This document shows, one piece after another, positions 20,991 to 29,031 of a DNA stretch of 64,000 nucleotides; position 1 is the stretch's first letter, and every line of letters begins with the position of its first letter. The stretch is taken from contig OZ246966.1 of the NCBI GenBank assembly GCA_965232405.1, positions 2,976,001 to 3,040,000 of the forward strand, written 5' to 3'. Position numbers and translations under genes: made by a program. The DNA is from RCIO01 sp965232405. GTDB taxonomy: Bacteria; Pseudomonadota; Alphaproteobacteria; Rhizobiales; Rhizobiaceae. The notes below the pieces were generated by a model, which was not told the origin of the DNA, did no database searches, and worked only from the letters and a program-made list of their open reading frames with translations.

Positions 20991-21421
20991 CTCCGGCTTT
21001 GCGCCTTGGTTTTGGCTGTGCCGCCGCGCAAAACTCGATCAAGGAACATGTCAACAATTTCGGCGTCTTCCTCGGGCGTGGGGGTATTGCTCTCGTTATC
21101 GCCCTTCCGATTCGCCATAAGCCCCAAAAACCGATCGATAGCCGGCAGTTCGCCGCTTAGGGCCTTGTGGCGCAGCCGGAGCAAAACGGCCTTGACGGTG
21201 GAGACGTATCGGGTCTGACCGCCGGAGGTCACTGCTGTCTGCTGCTTCAGCACGTCTTCCAATTCGGTTTCGAAACTTTTCGCCCCCTTTGGTCTGCCCG
21301 ACGGGTTGCCGGACTGGCCCGGCTTGAACTGGCTGTGGCGCGGAGGCTTCCCGAACCCAACTTCGTAACCATCAGGTGGTTCGGCCTCGCGTTTTTCAAT
21401 TCGAACTCGTGGAAGTGTCAT
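20987..21421 (-). CDS. DUF5681 protein (terminase-associated)
   Basis: A 144-residue protein with the DUF5681 signature near its start: GFGKPPRHSQFKPGQSGNPS followed by GRPKGAKS. Families of this type are commonly found directly before phage terminases and may act as small-terminase-like or DNA-binding proteins; no activity is established. Both its ends overlap neighbours by four bases (ATGA with the methyltransferase upstream and with terL downstream), a tightly coupled three-gene operon. Confidence 0.85.
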   Translation of the reverse strand: MTLPRVRIEKREAEPPDGYEVGFGKPPRHSQFKPGQSGNPSGRPKGAKSFETELEDVLKQQTAVTSGGQTRYVSTVKAVLLRLRHKALSGELPAIDRFLGLMANRKGDNESNTPTPEEDAEIVDMFLDRVLRGGTAKTKAQSRR

Positions 21422-22749
21422 TGTGTGTCATTCTCTTTCTGTCCCGCCTGCCTCTCCAGCTCACCGAAGGTAATCCCGCTTTCGGCGCAAACCGGCTCGA
21501 TACCGGTGATGCGCTGAAAACGACGCAGCGCCCCATCGACATAATGTGGGTCGAGCTCCAATGCCCGCGCACGCCGTCCAGTTCGTTCGCAGGCGACCAA
21601 GATCGACCCTGACCCGCAGAACGGGTCGAGAACGAGGCCGTTTCTGTTGGAGCAATCCAGAATCGCGTCAGCCAACAGAGAAACGGGTTTTGCGGTCGGA
21701 TGCTGGTCGAGCAATGTATCCCGATCGGGACCAAAGCCGTTGAGACCCTTGTAGCGCCAAATATTTGATCGGTTGCGACCGAACTTTCCCAGCTGCACAT
21801 TGTTGATGACCTGCCCGCGCCCGGAGCGGAACACGAGGACCAACTCATAAGCCGAGCGGTAAAGTCCACCCATTCCAGCCGCGCCCTTGTCCCAAACGCA
21901 CATGTTGATCAAATCGCCAAACACGGCATGACCCGCTGCCTGTGCTTCGCAAAGATGCCTCCAGTCCATGAAAATGAACTGGACTGATCCGGCACGGGAA
22001 CAGGCCGCCATGTTTTCGAATGCCTTGGTCAGGAATCCGGTAAATTCGTCGGCGCTCATCTCACCGGAAGCCATCGCAAATTCGCGATGCTTGCGGCGAC
22101 CGCGTCCTGATATTGACTTGACAGCTACATTGTAGGGTGGATCAGACAAGCCCAGTTCGGCGCTCGCTCCGTCCATCAAACGGTCGAGGTCTTCCTTACA
22201 AAGCGCGTTCCCGCACAGAAGACGATGCCGATCTCCCAGCAGCCATAAGCTTCCGACCTTGCTGACCTGGTTCACCGGAAGATCGGATTGCGCTGGAAAC
22301 TCGTCCTGGGCGAGGCGAGCGTCAGGCTCGCCAATGATCAGATCGATCTCCGCCATCTCGAAGCCGGTGGACGTTAGCTCGATCTCAGAATCACATTCGA
22401 TCAACTCTGTAAGTTCGATCTTGAGAAGCTCGTCATCCCACGCTGCACCCTCGGCAAGTTTATTGTCGGCCAGTCGGTAGGCGCGAATTTGCGCATCGCT
22501 CAAATCCGCGATCCGAATTGCAGGGATCGATTTGATGGCCAAGAGCAGTGCCGCTTCGAAACGGGCGTGACCGGCAACCAGCGTCAGGTTCGCGTCGACC
22601 AGGACAGGTACCGTCCATCCAAACGTTCGGATGGATTCCGCGATCTTTTCAATTTGTCCGGACGAATGGGTACGCGCATTGCCCGCATATGCGGACACCT
22701 CCGTAACGGGGATCATCTCGACTTGGAGATCGCGCGACGTCGCCTGCAT
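21418..22749 (-). CDS. ParB-domain DNA methyltransferase fusion
   Basis: A 443-residue fusion. Residues about 10-105 form a ParB/sulfiredoxin-like N domain (PVLVDANLTLVAGHARFEAA; AYRLADNKLAE). Residues 165-430 are a beta-class N6/N4 DNA methyltransferase with DPPY at 203-206 before the SAM motif DPFCGSGS at 375-382. Such fusions are common in phages and may protect the element from host restriction or set a regulatory methylation mark. Start 22749 (MQATSRDLQ) has GGAG seven bases upstream; the frame extends to 22926 without homology. The target sequence is unknown. Confidence 0.92.
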   Translation of the reverse strand: MQATSRDLQVEMIPVTEVSAYAGNARTHSSGQIEKIAESIRTFGWTVPVLVDANLTLVAGHARFEAALLLAIKSIPAIRIADLSDAQIRAYRLADNKLAEGAAWDDELLKIELTELIECDSEIELTSTGFEMAEIDLIIGEPDARLAQDEFPAQSDLPVNQVSKVGSLWLLGDRHRLLCGNALCKEDLDRLMDGASAELGLSDPPYNVAVKSISGRGRRKHREFAMASGEMSADEFTGFLTKAFENMAACSRAGSVQFIFMDWRHLCEAQAAGHAVFGDLINMCVWDKGAAGMGGLYRSAYELVLVFRSGRGQVINNVQLGKFGRNRSNIWRYKGLNGFGPDRDTLLDQHPTAKPVSLLADAILDCSNRNGLVLDPFCGSGSILVACERTGRRARALELDPHYVDGALRRFQRITGIEPVCAESGITFGELERQAGQKENDTQ

Positions 22750-23151
22750 GTTATTACTCCGAGTCCTGAGATGCGACGAAATTGGCATTTCGTCGCTGGT
22801 GCCAAGGCGCCAACATGGATTTCGCGAGGGATCGAAATTGGCTGAAAGCAAAACGAGCCGACGCATCGAATAGAACGATGCTATTTTATCGAAGAACCAG
22901 TCTGAGTTCCAACAACCGCGGATCACCGGCTGAAGCCGTATGGCGCGCGCCTCGAACCTAGTTGTTCTCTTGATTTAAACGACTGAATTTAATTGGTTAT
23001 TTCAACGTGGGTTAGCATTTGAAGCATATGCTCAACCTTTGGAATGAGCGGAGAGGATTTTTGTAAAGTTTTTGACGGTCGTTGAGCAAATCGAAGAAAA
23101 CTGTGCCCCAAGGATTGCGAACTGACGCGACAGCGACATGCGATGTCGGCG
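22750..23151. other. Non-coding spacer upstream of the methyltransferase operon
   Basis: About 400 bp between the methyltransferase start and the stop of the small ribbon-helix-helix gene. It is AT-richer than its surroundings around 22960-23100. It must hold the promoter of the methyltransferase-DUF5681-terL operon unless that operon reads through from the small gene. I see no gene and no strong hairpin. Confidence 0.5.
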
Positions 23152-23328
23152 CTACCCGCTCTTCTTGTCACGGCCCTTTTTTCGCGTTCTGCGCTGGAGC
23201 TCCCTTTCGATGGCTTCTCGGACAAACGCCGCGCGTTGATTCCTGCCTACCAGCTCATCAATTCGCTTGGGCATGTCGACCGGGAGGCGGACAAGGATGG
23301 GTTTGACGTTAAGTGGTGGGCGACCCAT
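23152..23328 (-). CDS. Small ribbon-helix-helix (CopG/Arc-type) DNA-binding protein
   Basis: A 58-residue protein, MGRPPLNVKPILVRLPVDMP onward, from ATG at 23328 to TAG at 23154-23152. VKPILVRLPVDM forms the DNA-binding strand. PKRIDELVG is helix one, and RNQRAAFVREAIERELQRR contains the turn and helix two, the classic RHH pattern. A basic tail (RTRKKGRDKKSG) follows. AAGAGG lies just before the start. It is divergent from the Gp157-Rad52 genes across 119 bp that carry three CGATATC motifs, so it is a likely repressor of one or both directions. No toxin partner is adjacent. Confidence 0.8.
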   Translation of the reverse strand: MGRPPLNVKPILVRLPVDMPKRIDELVGRNQRAAFVREAIERELQRRTRKKGRDKKSG

Positions 23329-23342
23329 GGCCTCTTATTATC

Positions 23343-23409
23343 CGATATCGAAAACAACTTCAATGCTCACTTTAAGCGATATCACTTATCGACTTCTTAT
23401 GCGATATCG
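23343..23409. promoter_or_regulatory. Three CGATATC repeats in a divergent promoter region
   Basis: CGATATC occurs at 23343, 23377 and 23402 within the 119-bp spacer between the RHH gene and the Gp157 gene; the first and third are perfect CGATATCG palindromes. The second and third share a longer unit, GCGATATC-N2-TTAT. Repeated short palindromes in front of an RHH regulator are the usual form of its operator, so autoregulation is likely (inference). Confidence 0.55.
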
Positions 23410-23447
23410 TTTATTGGTTTGTGCATCGAGCATATGGGAGTATTTCG

Positions 23448-23957
23448 ATGTATCATCAAAGTCCTGTTGGAATTGAGGTTGCGCGTTTCTCCGAACTGAA
23501 GCGGCGCATTGAGGAGATTGAGCCCGATATCGACGAGCGTACGCTATATGACACGCTCGAGGGGGCGACTGATCTGAACGAACTGATTGTGGAGATCGTC
23601 CGGTCAGCCATCGAGGACTCCGACATAATCGCGGTCTTGAAAGGGCGGGTTGCCGCCATGCGTGAACGGCTGGAACGCTTCCAGTCCCGCGAAAAGAAGA
23701 AGCGCGATCTGGCCTTGGAGGCGATGGAGCAAGCCGGTCTGAACAAGATCCAAGCGGCTGACTGCACTATTTCGCTCCGTCAAGCACCACCCGGGCTTAT
23801 CGTTGAAGATGAGACGATGGTACCTGAATGGTTCTGGGTTCCGCAAGCCGCGAAGCTGGACAAGCGTGCCATAATTGATTGTCTAAAAGCCGGCGAGTCA
23901 GTCGCCGGGGCAACTTTGGCCGACCCCGGTATTATTCTGTCGGTAAGGACACGATGA
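23448..23957 (+). CDS. Siphovirus Gp157-family protein
   Basis: A 169-residue protein of the phage Gp157 family (Sipho_Gp157). The N-terminal half is charged and helical (LKRRIEEIEPDIDERTLYDT; KGRVAAMRERLERFQSREKK). The C-terminal half has the family pattern ADCTISLRQAPPGLIVEDET, then VPEWFWVP and KLDKRAIIDCLKAGESVAGA. In phages it is typically found beside single-strand annealing genes; streptococcal members were linked to phage resistance. ATG 23448 follows GGGAG at eight bases. Its TGA overlaps the next ATG (ATGA), so it is coupled to the Rad52-like gene. Confidence 0.9.
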   Translation: MYHQSPVGIEVARFSELKRRIEEIEPDIDERTLYDTLEGATDLNELIVEIVRSAIEDSDIIAVLKGRVAAMRERLERFQSREKKKRDLALEAMEQAGLNKIQAADCTISLRQAPPGLIVEDETMVPEWFWVPQAAKLDKRAIIDCLKAGESVAGATLADPGIILSVRTR

Positions 23958-24784
23958 TGGGGTTCGAGCAGTCCCAGATTCGAAAGCTTCGGGCACGCCT
24001 CCAGTCAAAATATGTCCGAGTACGTGATGTCGAGGGAACAGCTGTTCGGTATCTGGAGGGTGCGCACATTATCGGCGAGGCCAACCGCATATTCGGCTTC
24101 GATGGCTGGAGCCGCGAAACAGTTGAGGGCAGGTGTGTCTATTCCAAACAAAGCGGCGACCGTTATTCAGCGGCTTATGTGACAAGGGTCCGTGTTACCA
24201 TAATTGCTGGAGACCGGACCATCGTCAGGGAGGGATCGGGAGCGGGCGAAGCAACCACATCAACCCCTGGTACGGCCCATGAGAACGCCACCAAGGCTGC
24301 CGAAACGGATGCGACCAAGCGAGCTCTGGTAACATTCGGAAACCGATTCGGTCTTGCCCTTTATGGAGGTCGTACTAGCGTCAGCAGCTCAGGCAATGAC
24401 GGAAAGGCGTCCGAGGAAGGTGTTCAAGAAAATAGAACAGCGCATCGAGCCCACGCAAATGGCGTCGCACCAACTGGCCACATTGAGAAATCCGAACTGA
24501 AGTTTGGCGAACCCAAACGCCTTCGCAACCCTGCCCATCTTCGTTTCGTTGCACGCCAGCCCTGTGCGGTGTGTGGCAAGGGGCGGAGCCAAGCTCACCA
24601 CATTACGTTCGCGCAACCCCGTGCCCTTGGACGCAAGGTTTCAGACGAATTCACGGTACCGTTGTGTGCGAAGCACCATAGAGAGTTGCATGATAGTGGA
24701 AGTGAGAAAGATTGGTGGCGTAGGGTTGAGGTCGATCCAGGGCGGCTCGCACGTGGCCTTTGGGAGCGGTCAACAAAGCGATAA
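23954..24784 (+). CDS. Rad52-family annealing protein fused to an HNH-like domain
   Basis: A 276-residue fusion. Residues 1-145 match the Rad52/Rad22 annealing domain: YLEGAHIIGEANRIFGFDGW, a central beta sheet (YVTRVRVTIIAGDRTIVREG) and ATKRALVTFGNRFGLALYGG. A hydrophilic linker spans 146-190. Residues 195-270 form a zinc-knuckle HNH/DUF968-like module with C204-x2-C207, H215-H216, C238-x2-H241 and H246. Rad52-type phage proteins anneal complementary single strands in recombination; the added module suggests nuclease or DNA-junction activity on the same chain (inference). It is coupled to the Gp157 gene. Confidence 0.85.
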   Translation: MMGFEQSQIRKLRARLQSKYVRVRDVEGTAVRYLEGAHIIGEANRIFGFDGWSRETVEGRCVYSKQSGDRYSAAYVTRVRVTIIAGDRTIVREGSGAGEATTSTPGTAHENATKAAETDATKRALVTFGNRFGLALYGGRTSVSSSGNDGKASEEGVQENRTAHRAHANGVAPTGHIEKSELKFGEPKRLRNPAHLRFVARQPCAVCGKGRSQAHHITFAQPRALGRKVSDEFTVPLCAKHHRELHDSGSEKDWWRRVEVDPGRLARGLWERSTKR

Positions 24785-25334
24785 GCGGATTCGTCCCAGG
24801 TGCCCTTATCAGTAGAGCTCACGCTCGTCTTTGCCCACTGCCGTTGATTTGCTAGCCATTGGAGGTTGCACCGTGCGCCTGATAGACAATCTGTGACTTG
24901 AGAGTGTGGGCACTTGAGCAGTTCGGATTTGCAAGACCGAAACAGAGCCTATGCAAGCCTTGGCTAGTCCGCAGAATATTTTCGTCCGCCTTCAAGCGAC
25001 TAAATCGTGGCCGTTCCGCGCTGGCGACGAGGGGTGGGGCAATCCCTTGGGTGAACACCGGCTATTTGCCGGGTGTTGAGAGTAAGCCGGGGTCTGGAAG
25101 CGGCGCGTGCGGATGCCGCGAGGGCCCCGAAAGCCGCAAGCCCCATCTCGGCCCTGCCGCTAATGCCCAGCCTGTTGAGGAGGCCTCTCCGCGGTGGCGA
25201 ATTGCCGATCCTGTTCTCAACTACAGCGCTCTCGACAATGCATGGCACCATTGGAGCCGCAATTCGCATCAGATTGCGTTATAGGGTCACGCAATGGCTT
25301 TCGAGGCGGCCAAGGTAATCAGGACCTTTAACTG
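24785..25334. other. Island right-end spacer, no gene recognised
   Basis: A 550-bp stretch between the Rad52 fusion and manB. A minus-strand frame of 89 codons (25269-25000) has a plausible stretch (NRLGISGRAEMGLAAFGALA) but no ribosome-binding site or known family, and I do not call it. The promoter of the polysaccharide locus probably lies at 25250-25330. No tRNA or obvious attachment-site repeat is visible. Confidence 0.5.
25054..25077. repeat. Hairpin-forming inverted repeat
   Basis: Left arm AACACCGGC (25054-25062), loop TATTT, right arm GCCGGGTGTT (25068-25077): a nine-base-pair stem with one bulged G. No T-tract follows on either strand, so it does not look like a standard intrinsic terminator. 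It lies between the phage module and manB. Confidence 0.4.
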
Positions 25335-26699
25335 ATGGACAACACTTCGCTGAAATTCGGCACCAGCGGGCTGAGAGGGCTGTCGTCCGATCTGGAAGGC
25401 ACGCCTGCCGCCCGGTTCGCCTGTGCGTTTGCAAAGGTCATGCGCGCCACTGGGAGACTGGAGGAAGGCGGGGTGGTTCCGCTCGGGCGCGACCTGCGTC
25501 CAAGTAGCCCGGCGATATCCGAAGCGTGCGCGGCTGGGTTGATAGCGGCTGGTGCCAGGCCCGTGGATTGCGGCGAGATACCGACGCCCGCGCTGGCTCT
25601 TCACGCAATGGCGCGAAACCGCCCGGCCATCATGGTCACCGGAAGCCACATTCCCGCCGACCGCAACGGGCTGAAATTCTACCGCCCGGACGGTGAAATC
25701 GACAAACACGACGAACTCGCCATCCTTGACGCCGAGGCACTGGTTCCAGCCTTCGAGGCCGGAAAGGACGGCGGGCACGCAGGCCGCCTGGAGGACGCCA
25801 TGTCTCGATACGTCGCGCGGGATCTTCTGGCGGATGTGCTGGGCCAATTCGGTGCGGAGGCGCTGCCCTTTGGACGCAGCGATACGTTCGTGCCCGTCGA
25901 CACCGAGGTACCCCGTCCCGAAGCCGCGGAGCTGTATCGCCCGATGCTGGAAGAGCATCGGCTTCATGCGATTGTGTCGACCGACGGCGACGGCGACCGC
26001 CCGCTGATCGTGGATGAAGACGGCAGTGCCCTGCGCGGCGACCTTGTCGGGACGGTCACGGCCGATTTGCTCGACGCCGATTGTGTCGTCACTCCGATCA
26101 CGTCGAATTCTGGCATCGACCAATGCGGGCGTTTCGGCGCGGTGTCGCGCACCCGCATCGGTTCGCCCCATGTAATCGAAGGCATGAGAATTGCGGCCGC
26201 CGAAGGCGCTGGGACCGTTGTCGGCTTCGAGGCGAATGGCGGCGTTTTGCTGGGCAGCGACGCAGAAATCGAGGGCCGTAGGCTCTCGGCACTGCCGACC
26301 CGCGATGCAATGCTGCCGATCCTGTCGGTTCTGCGGGCATGCAAGCGCATGTCGAAGCCGCTCTCGGCGCTTGGCGCGGATTACGCTTTCATGGCCGCGC
26401 GCGCCGACCGGCTTTCCGACGTGCCGGCTGAGGGGAGCGGCTCTCTTCTCGTGGCCCTCGACCGCGACGGGCGCTTCCGCGACCGGTTTCTAGAAGGGCT
26501 GATCAAGGTGAACGCGATCGACACGACCGACGGCGTTCGCATGACGGGCGACGACGGCGCGGTGCTTCACTATCGAGCATCGGGCAATGCCCCCGAATTG
26601 CGCTGCTATGTGGAGGCGGGTTCGGACAAGCGCGCCGACATGCTGCTTGCCGAGGGTCTCGCAAGGGCGGCACGATTTCTGGCCCAACGTGGCGGATAA
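25335..26699 (+). CDS. Phosphomannomutase-like protein with internal 25-residue loss
   Basis: A 454-residue alpha-D-phosphohexomutase related to ManB (mannose-6-P to mannose-1-P). It keeps the phosphoserine loop TGSHIP (S104), the metal loop STDGDGDR, the sugar loop GFEANGG and the phosphate loop RASGNAPELR. Against the second copy at 32309, the two align without gaps through residue 162. This copy then lacks exactly the 25 residues that follow (163-187 of the second copy, around GGMKVGVY). That segment opens domain 2, so activity is doubtful. The frame is intact. It heads the locus but is followed by a Gtr-like gene rather than by manC. Confidence 0.85.
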   Translation: MDNTSLKFGTSGLRGLSSDLEGTPAARFACAFAKVMRATGRLEEGGVVPLGRDLRPSSPAISEACAAGLIAAGARPVDCGEIPTPALALHAMARNRPAIMVTGSHIPADRNGLKFYRPDGEIDKHDELAILDAEALVPAFEAGKDGGHAGRLEDAMSRYVARDLLADVLGQFGAEALPFGRSDTFVPVDTEVPRPEAAELYRPMLEEHRLHAIVSTDGDGDRPLIVDEDGSALRGDLVGTVTADLLDADCVVTPITSNSGIDQCGRFGAVSRTRIGSPHVIEGMRIAAAEGAGTVVGFEANGGVLLGSDAEIEGRRLSALPTRDAMLPILSVLRACKRMSKPLSALGADYAFMAARADRLSDVPAEGSGSLLVALDRDGRFRDRFLEGLIKVNAIDTTDGVRMTGDDGAVLHYRASGNAPELRCYVEAGSDKRADMLLAEGLARAARFLAQRGG

Positions 26700-26796
26700 C
26701 GCGCCGCCGCTCCGCCGGCCGAATGGGTTAACGCCACCTTAGCCTATCGCCGATACTATCTCGCCACCGTTTTGAGCGACCGGAGCGAGGGTTTTC

Positions 26797-27837
26797 TTGA
26801 AAAAACAGCAACATCGGCACGATGACACGCGCCCGGTCTATTCGCTCGTCATACCGATCTACAACGAAGAAGCCGTCCTTCCGCTTCTGATCAAGCGCAT
26901 CAAGGGCCTGCTCGATGAGCTGGACGGTGCTTCGGAGGCCATATTCGTCGATGACGGCAGCCGCGACGCCTCGGCGCTCTTCCTGCGCGCCATGTCGGAG
27001 CGCGACGGGCGCATCCGCCTGATCGAGCTTTCCCGCAATTTCGGCCACCAGGTCGCCATTACCGCGGGCATGGACGCGGCCCAGGGGGATGCGGTGATCG
27101 TCATGGACGGCGATCTACAGGATCCGCCGGAAGTCGTTCTTGAGCTGATCGCCAAATGGAAGGCAGGTTTCGAGATCGTCTATGCCCGTCGCGTCCGCCG
27201 CGAGGGCGAAAGCCTGATCAAGCGCGCCACCGCTTCGGTCTTCTACCGGCTTCTGGCGAAGCTAGCCGCGGTCGACATTCCGCGCGACGTCGGCGATTTC
27301 CGGCTGGTGGGTCGTAAGGCGCTCGATACCTTCAAGCGCATGCCCGAACGCGACCGCTTCGTTCGCGGGATGTTCGGCTGGATGGGATTCAGGCAGACCG
27401 CCGTCCCCTTCGAACGACCGGCGCGGGCTGCCGGCGACACCAAATACCCGTTCTGGAAGATGATGCGTCTGGCCGTACATGGCATAGTCAGCTTTTCCGA
27501 AAAGCCGCTGCGCGTGGCGCTTTGGGCCGGTCTCGCGATTTCGCTTCTTGCCGGGTTCATCGGTTTGGCCGCGATTGTGGCCTGGTTCATGGGCGCGGCT
27601 TCCGTCGAGGGTTGGGCGTCGACTGTCGTTATCGTCTCGTTCCTCAGCGGCATCAACCTGATGATGACCGGCGTCGTCGGTCTTTATGTCGGCGGTATTC
27701 ATGCCGAAGTGAAGCGCAGGCCGCTCTATGTGGTCGACCGGCTGACCGGCTTCGACGACGCGATTGCCGCACAAGCGGACCGAAATCGCGATGCCCACGG
27801 AAATGCGCGCGGGCAGGCCGACCGGAGGCTCGCCTGA
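26797..27837 (+). CDS. GtrB-like family 2 glycosyltransferase with membrane anchor
   Basis: A 346-residue enzyme of the bactoprenol glucosyltransferase/dolichyl-phosphate mannose synthase group. The GT-A domain (16-230) shows YSLVIPIYNEE, FVDDGSRD, SRNFGHQVAITAGMDAA and the DxD segment VMDGDLQDPPE. Two transmembrane helices follow (about 245-270 and 280-310). Such proteins load a sugar on undecaprenyl phosphate on the inner face. The start is TTG at 26797 after GAGGG. A methyltransferase, a GtrA flippase and a GT-C-like protein follow on the same strand, a Gtr-type modification set. Confidence 0.92.
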   Translation: MKKQQHRHDDTRPVYSLVIPIYNEEAVLPLLIKRIKGLLDELDGASEAIFVDDGSRDASALFLRAMSERDGRIRLIELSRNFGHQVAITAGMDAAQGDAVIVMDGDLQDPPEVVLELIAKWKAGFEIVYARRVRREGESLIKRATASVFYRLLAKLAAVDIPRDVGDFRLVGRKALDTFKRMPERDRFVRGMFGWMGFRQTAVPFERPARAAGDTKYPFWKMMRLAVHGIVSFSEKPLRVALWAGLAISLLAGFIGLAAIVAWFMGAASVEGWASTVVIVSFLSGINLMMTGVVGLYVGGIHAEVKRRPLYVVDRLTGFDDAIAAQADRNRDAHGNARGQADRRLA

Positions 27838-28523
27838 TGGCGGTCTTCAACGCCTACAGGTCGAATTACGAAGAAGTCGTCCAGGATTCAATTGGCTTTT
27901 CCGGCCTGAAGCACGACTTTTTCCTCAAGGCCAAGGCCGATTTGCTCGGGCGTCTCGTTGAGGCGCGCGCACTGGGACCGGCCGGCCAGATCAGGGCACT
28001 CGATGTGGGATGCGGCGTTGGTGCGCTGCACCCGTTTCTGAGATCTGTCCTGCCAAATCTGAGTGGTTGCGACATTTCCGGAGAATCGATCGACCGCGCG
28101 CGGAGGGATAATCTCTGGGTGGGGTATTCTGAACAGGAGCCGGAAACATTGCCTTACCGCGCTGAAAGCTTCGACCTCGCATTCGCCGTCTGCGTTCTTC
28201 ATCACGTGCCGCAAAAGGATTGGCTGGCTTTCGTTGCGGAAATGAAGCGTGTCTTACGGCCGGGCGGCATTGTCTGCATCATCGAGCACAATCCGTTCAA
28301 CCCGCTGACGCGGCTTGCGGTGCTGCGCTGCCCCTTCGACGAGGATGCCGTGTTGCTTAGGCCTGGCACAACCGGGCGCCTGCTCGCCGAGAGCGGATTT
28401 TCCAGCATCAGCAGCGAGCATTTCCTGCTTTTCCCGTTTGAGAATGCAACGCTGCGCGCCGTTGAGCGCGGTCTCGCCGGCTTGCCTCTGGGGGCCCAAT
28501 ATGCCTGCAGTGCCCGTGTCTGA
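27837..28523 (+). CDS. Class I SAM-dependent methyltransferase
   Basis: A 228-residue methyltransferase (Methyltransf_11 type). Motif I is ALDVGCGVGALHPFL, followed by LPYRAESFDLAFAVCVLHHV (motif II region) and RVLRPGGIVCIIEHNPFNPL (motif III). Start 27837 overlaps the GtrB-like stop (TGATG). Its position between GtrB- and GtrA-like genes suggests it methylates the sugar or lipid-linked intermediate of this set, but the acceptor is unknown. Confidence 0.88.
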   Translation: MAVFNAYRSNYEEVVQDSIGFSGLKHDFFLKAKADLLGRLVEARALGPAGQIRALDVGCGVGALHPFLRSVLPNLSGCDISGESIDRARRDNLWVGYSEQEPETLPYRAESFDLAFAVCVLHHVPQKDWLAFVAEMKRVLRPGGIVCIIEHNPFNPLTRLAVLRCPFDEDAVLLRPGTTGRLLAESGFSSISSEHFLLFPFENATLRAVERGLAGLPLGAQYACSARV

Positions 28524-28947
28524 TACAGCACCGGTTCCGCGCGGTGTGCAAATGATGCGGCGGCTTGCGAAGTTCGCATCCATCGGCATGGCCGCGACCG
28601 TCATCTATGGCATCGGCGCCAGCCTGCTTGCCGCCGGGCCCTTGGCACCTGCCGCGGCTTCGCTGTCGGCTTACGCAATCGCGGCTTTGTTCTCCTATGC
28701 CGGCCACAAGTTCTTCACCTTCACATCGGCTGGCGCGCACCGTTTCGAGGCACCGCGTTTCATCGTGCTTAACTTCTTCGGCCTTGCGGTTTCCTATGTG
28801 CTGCCCGGGCTTCTGACCGCCCGGCTCGGCATGCATGTCGCCGTTCCGATCCTGCTCACCTGCGTGCTCATTCCGGTAGTGAATTTCGTGGTCCTCGACC
28901 GCTGGGTGTTTTCGAACCGCGATCTTCCGGCGCCGGAGAATCGCTGA
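28501..28947 (+). CDS. GtrA-family membrane protein (lipid-linked sugar flippase type)
   Basis: A 148-residue small membrane protein with four predicted transmembrane helices: FASIGMAATVIYGIGASLLA, AASLSAYAIAALFSYAGHKF, FIVLNFFGLAVSYVLPGLLT and VPILLTCVLIPVVNFVVLDR. The GHKFFTF and DRWVFS ends are GtrA-family features. GtrA proteins are thought to flip undecaprenyl-phosphate sugars made by GtrB. The start at 28501 overlaps the methyltransferase end by 23 bases; ATG 28552 (MMRRLAKF) is an alternative. Confidence 0.9.
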   Translation: MPAVPVSDTAPVPRGVQMMRRLAKFASIGMAATVIYGIGASLLAAGPLAPAAASLSAYAIAALFSYAGHKFFTFTSAGAHRFEAPRFIVLNFFGLAVSYVLPGLLTARLGMHVAVPILLTCVLIPVVNFVVLDRWVFSNRDLPAPENR

Positions 28948-29031
28948 GCTTCCAGCGTCTCGCGATGCCCCTTTACCCAATATTTATCCCGACCGGACCT
29001 TAATGCGGCATCCTCGAAAGGCGCGGGTGCG

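Noticed and set aside
19563..24784. Gene transfer agent cluster
   Set aside because: Rhizobial/rhodobacterial gene transfer agents carry portal, protease, capsid and tail genes after the terminase; none are here, and the DUF5681/ParB-methyltransferase partners are phage-type.
25000..25269. Minus-strand open frame of 89 codons upstream of manB
   Set aside because: One plausible helical stretch but no ribosome-binding site, no known family, and it spans the 25054-25077 hairpin.
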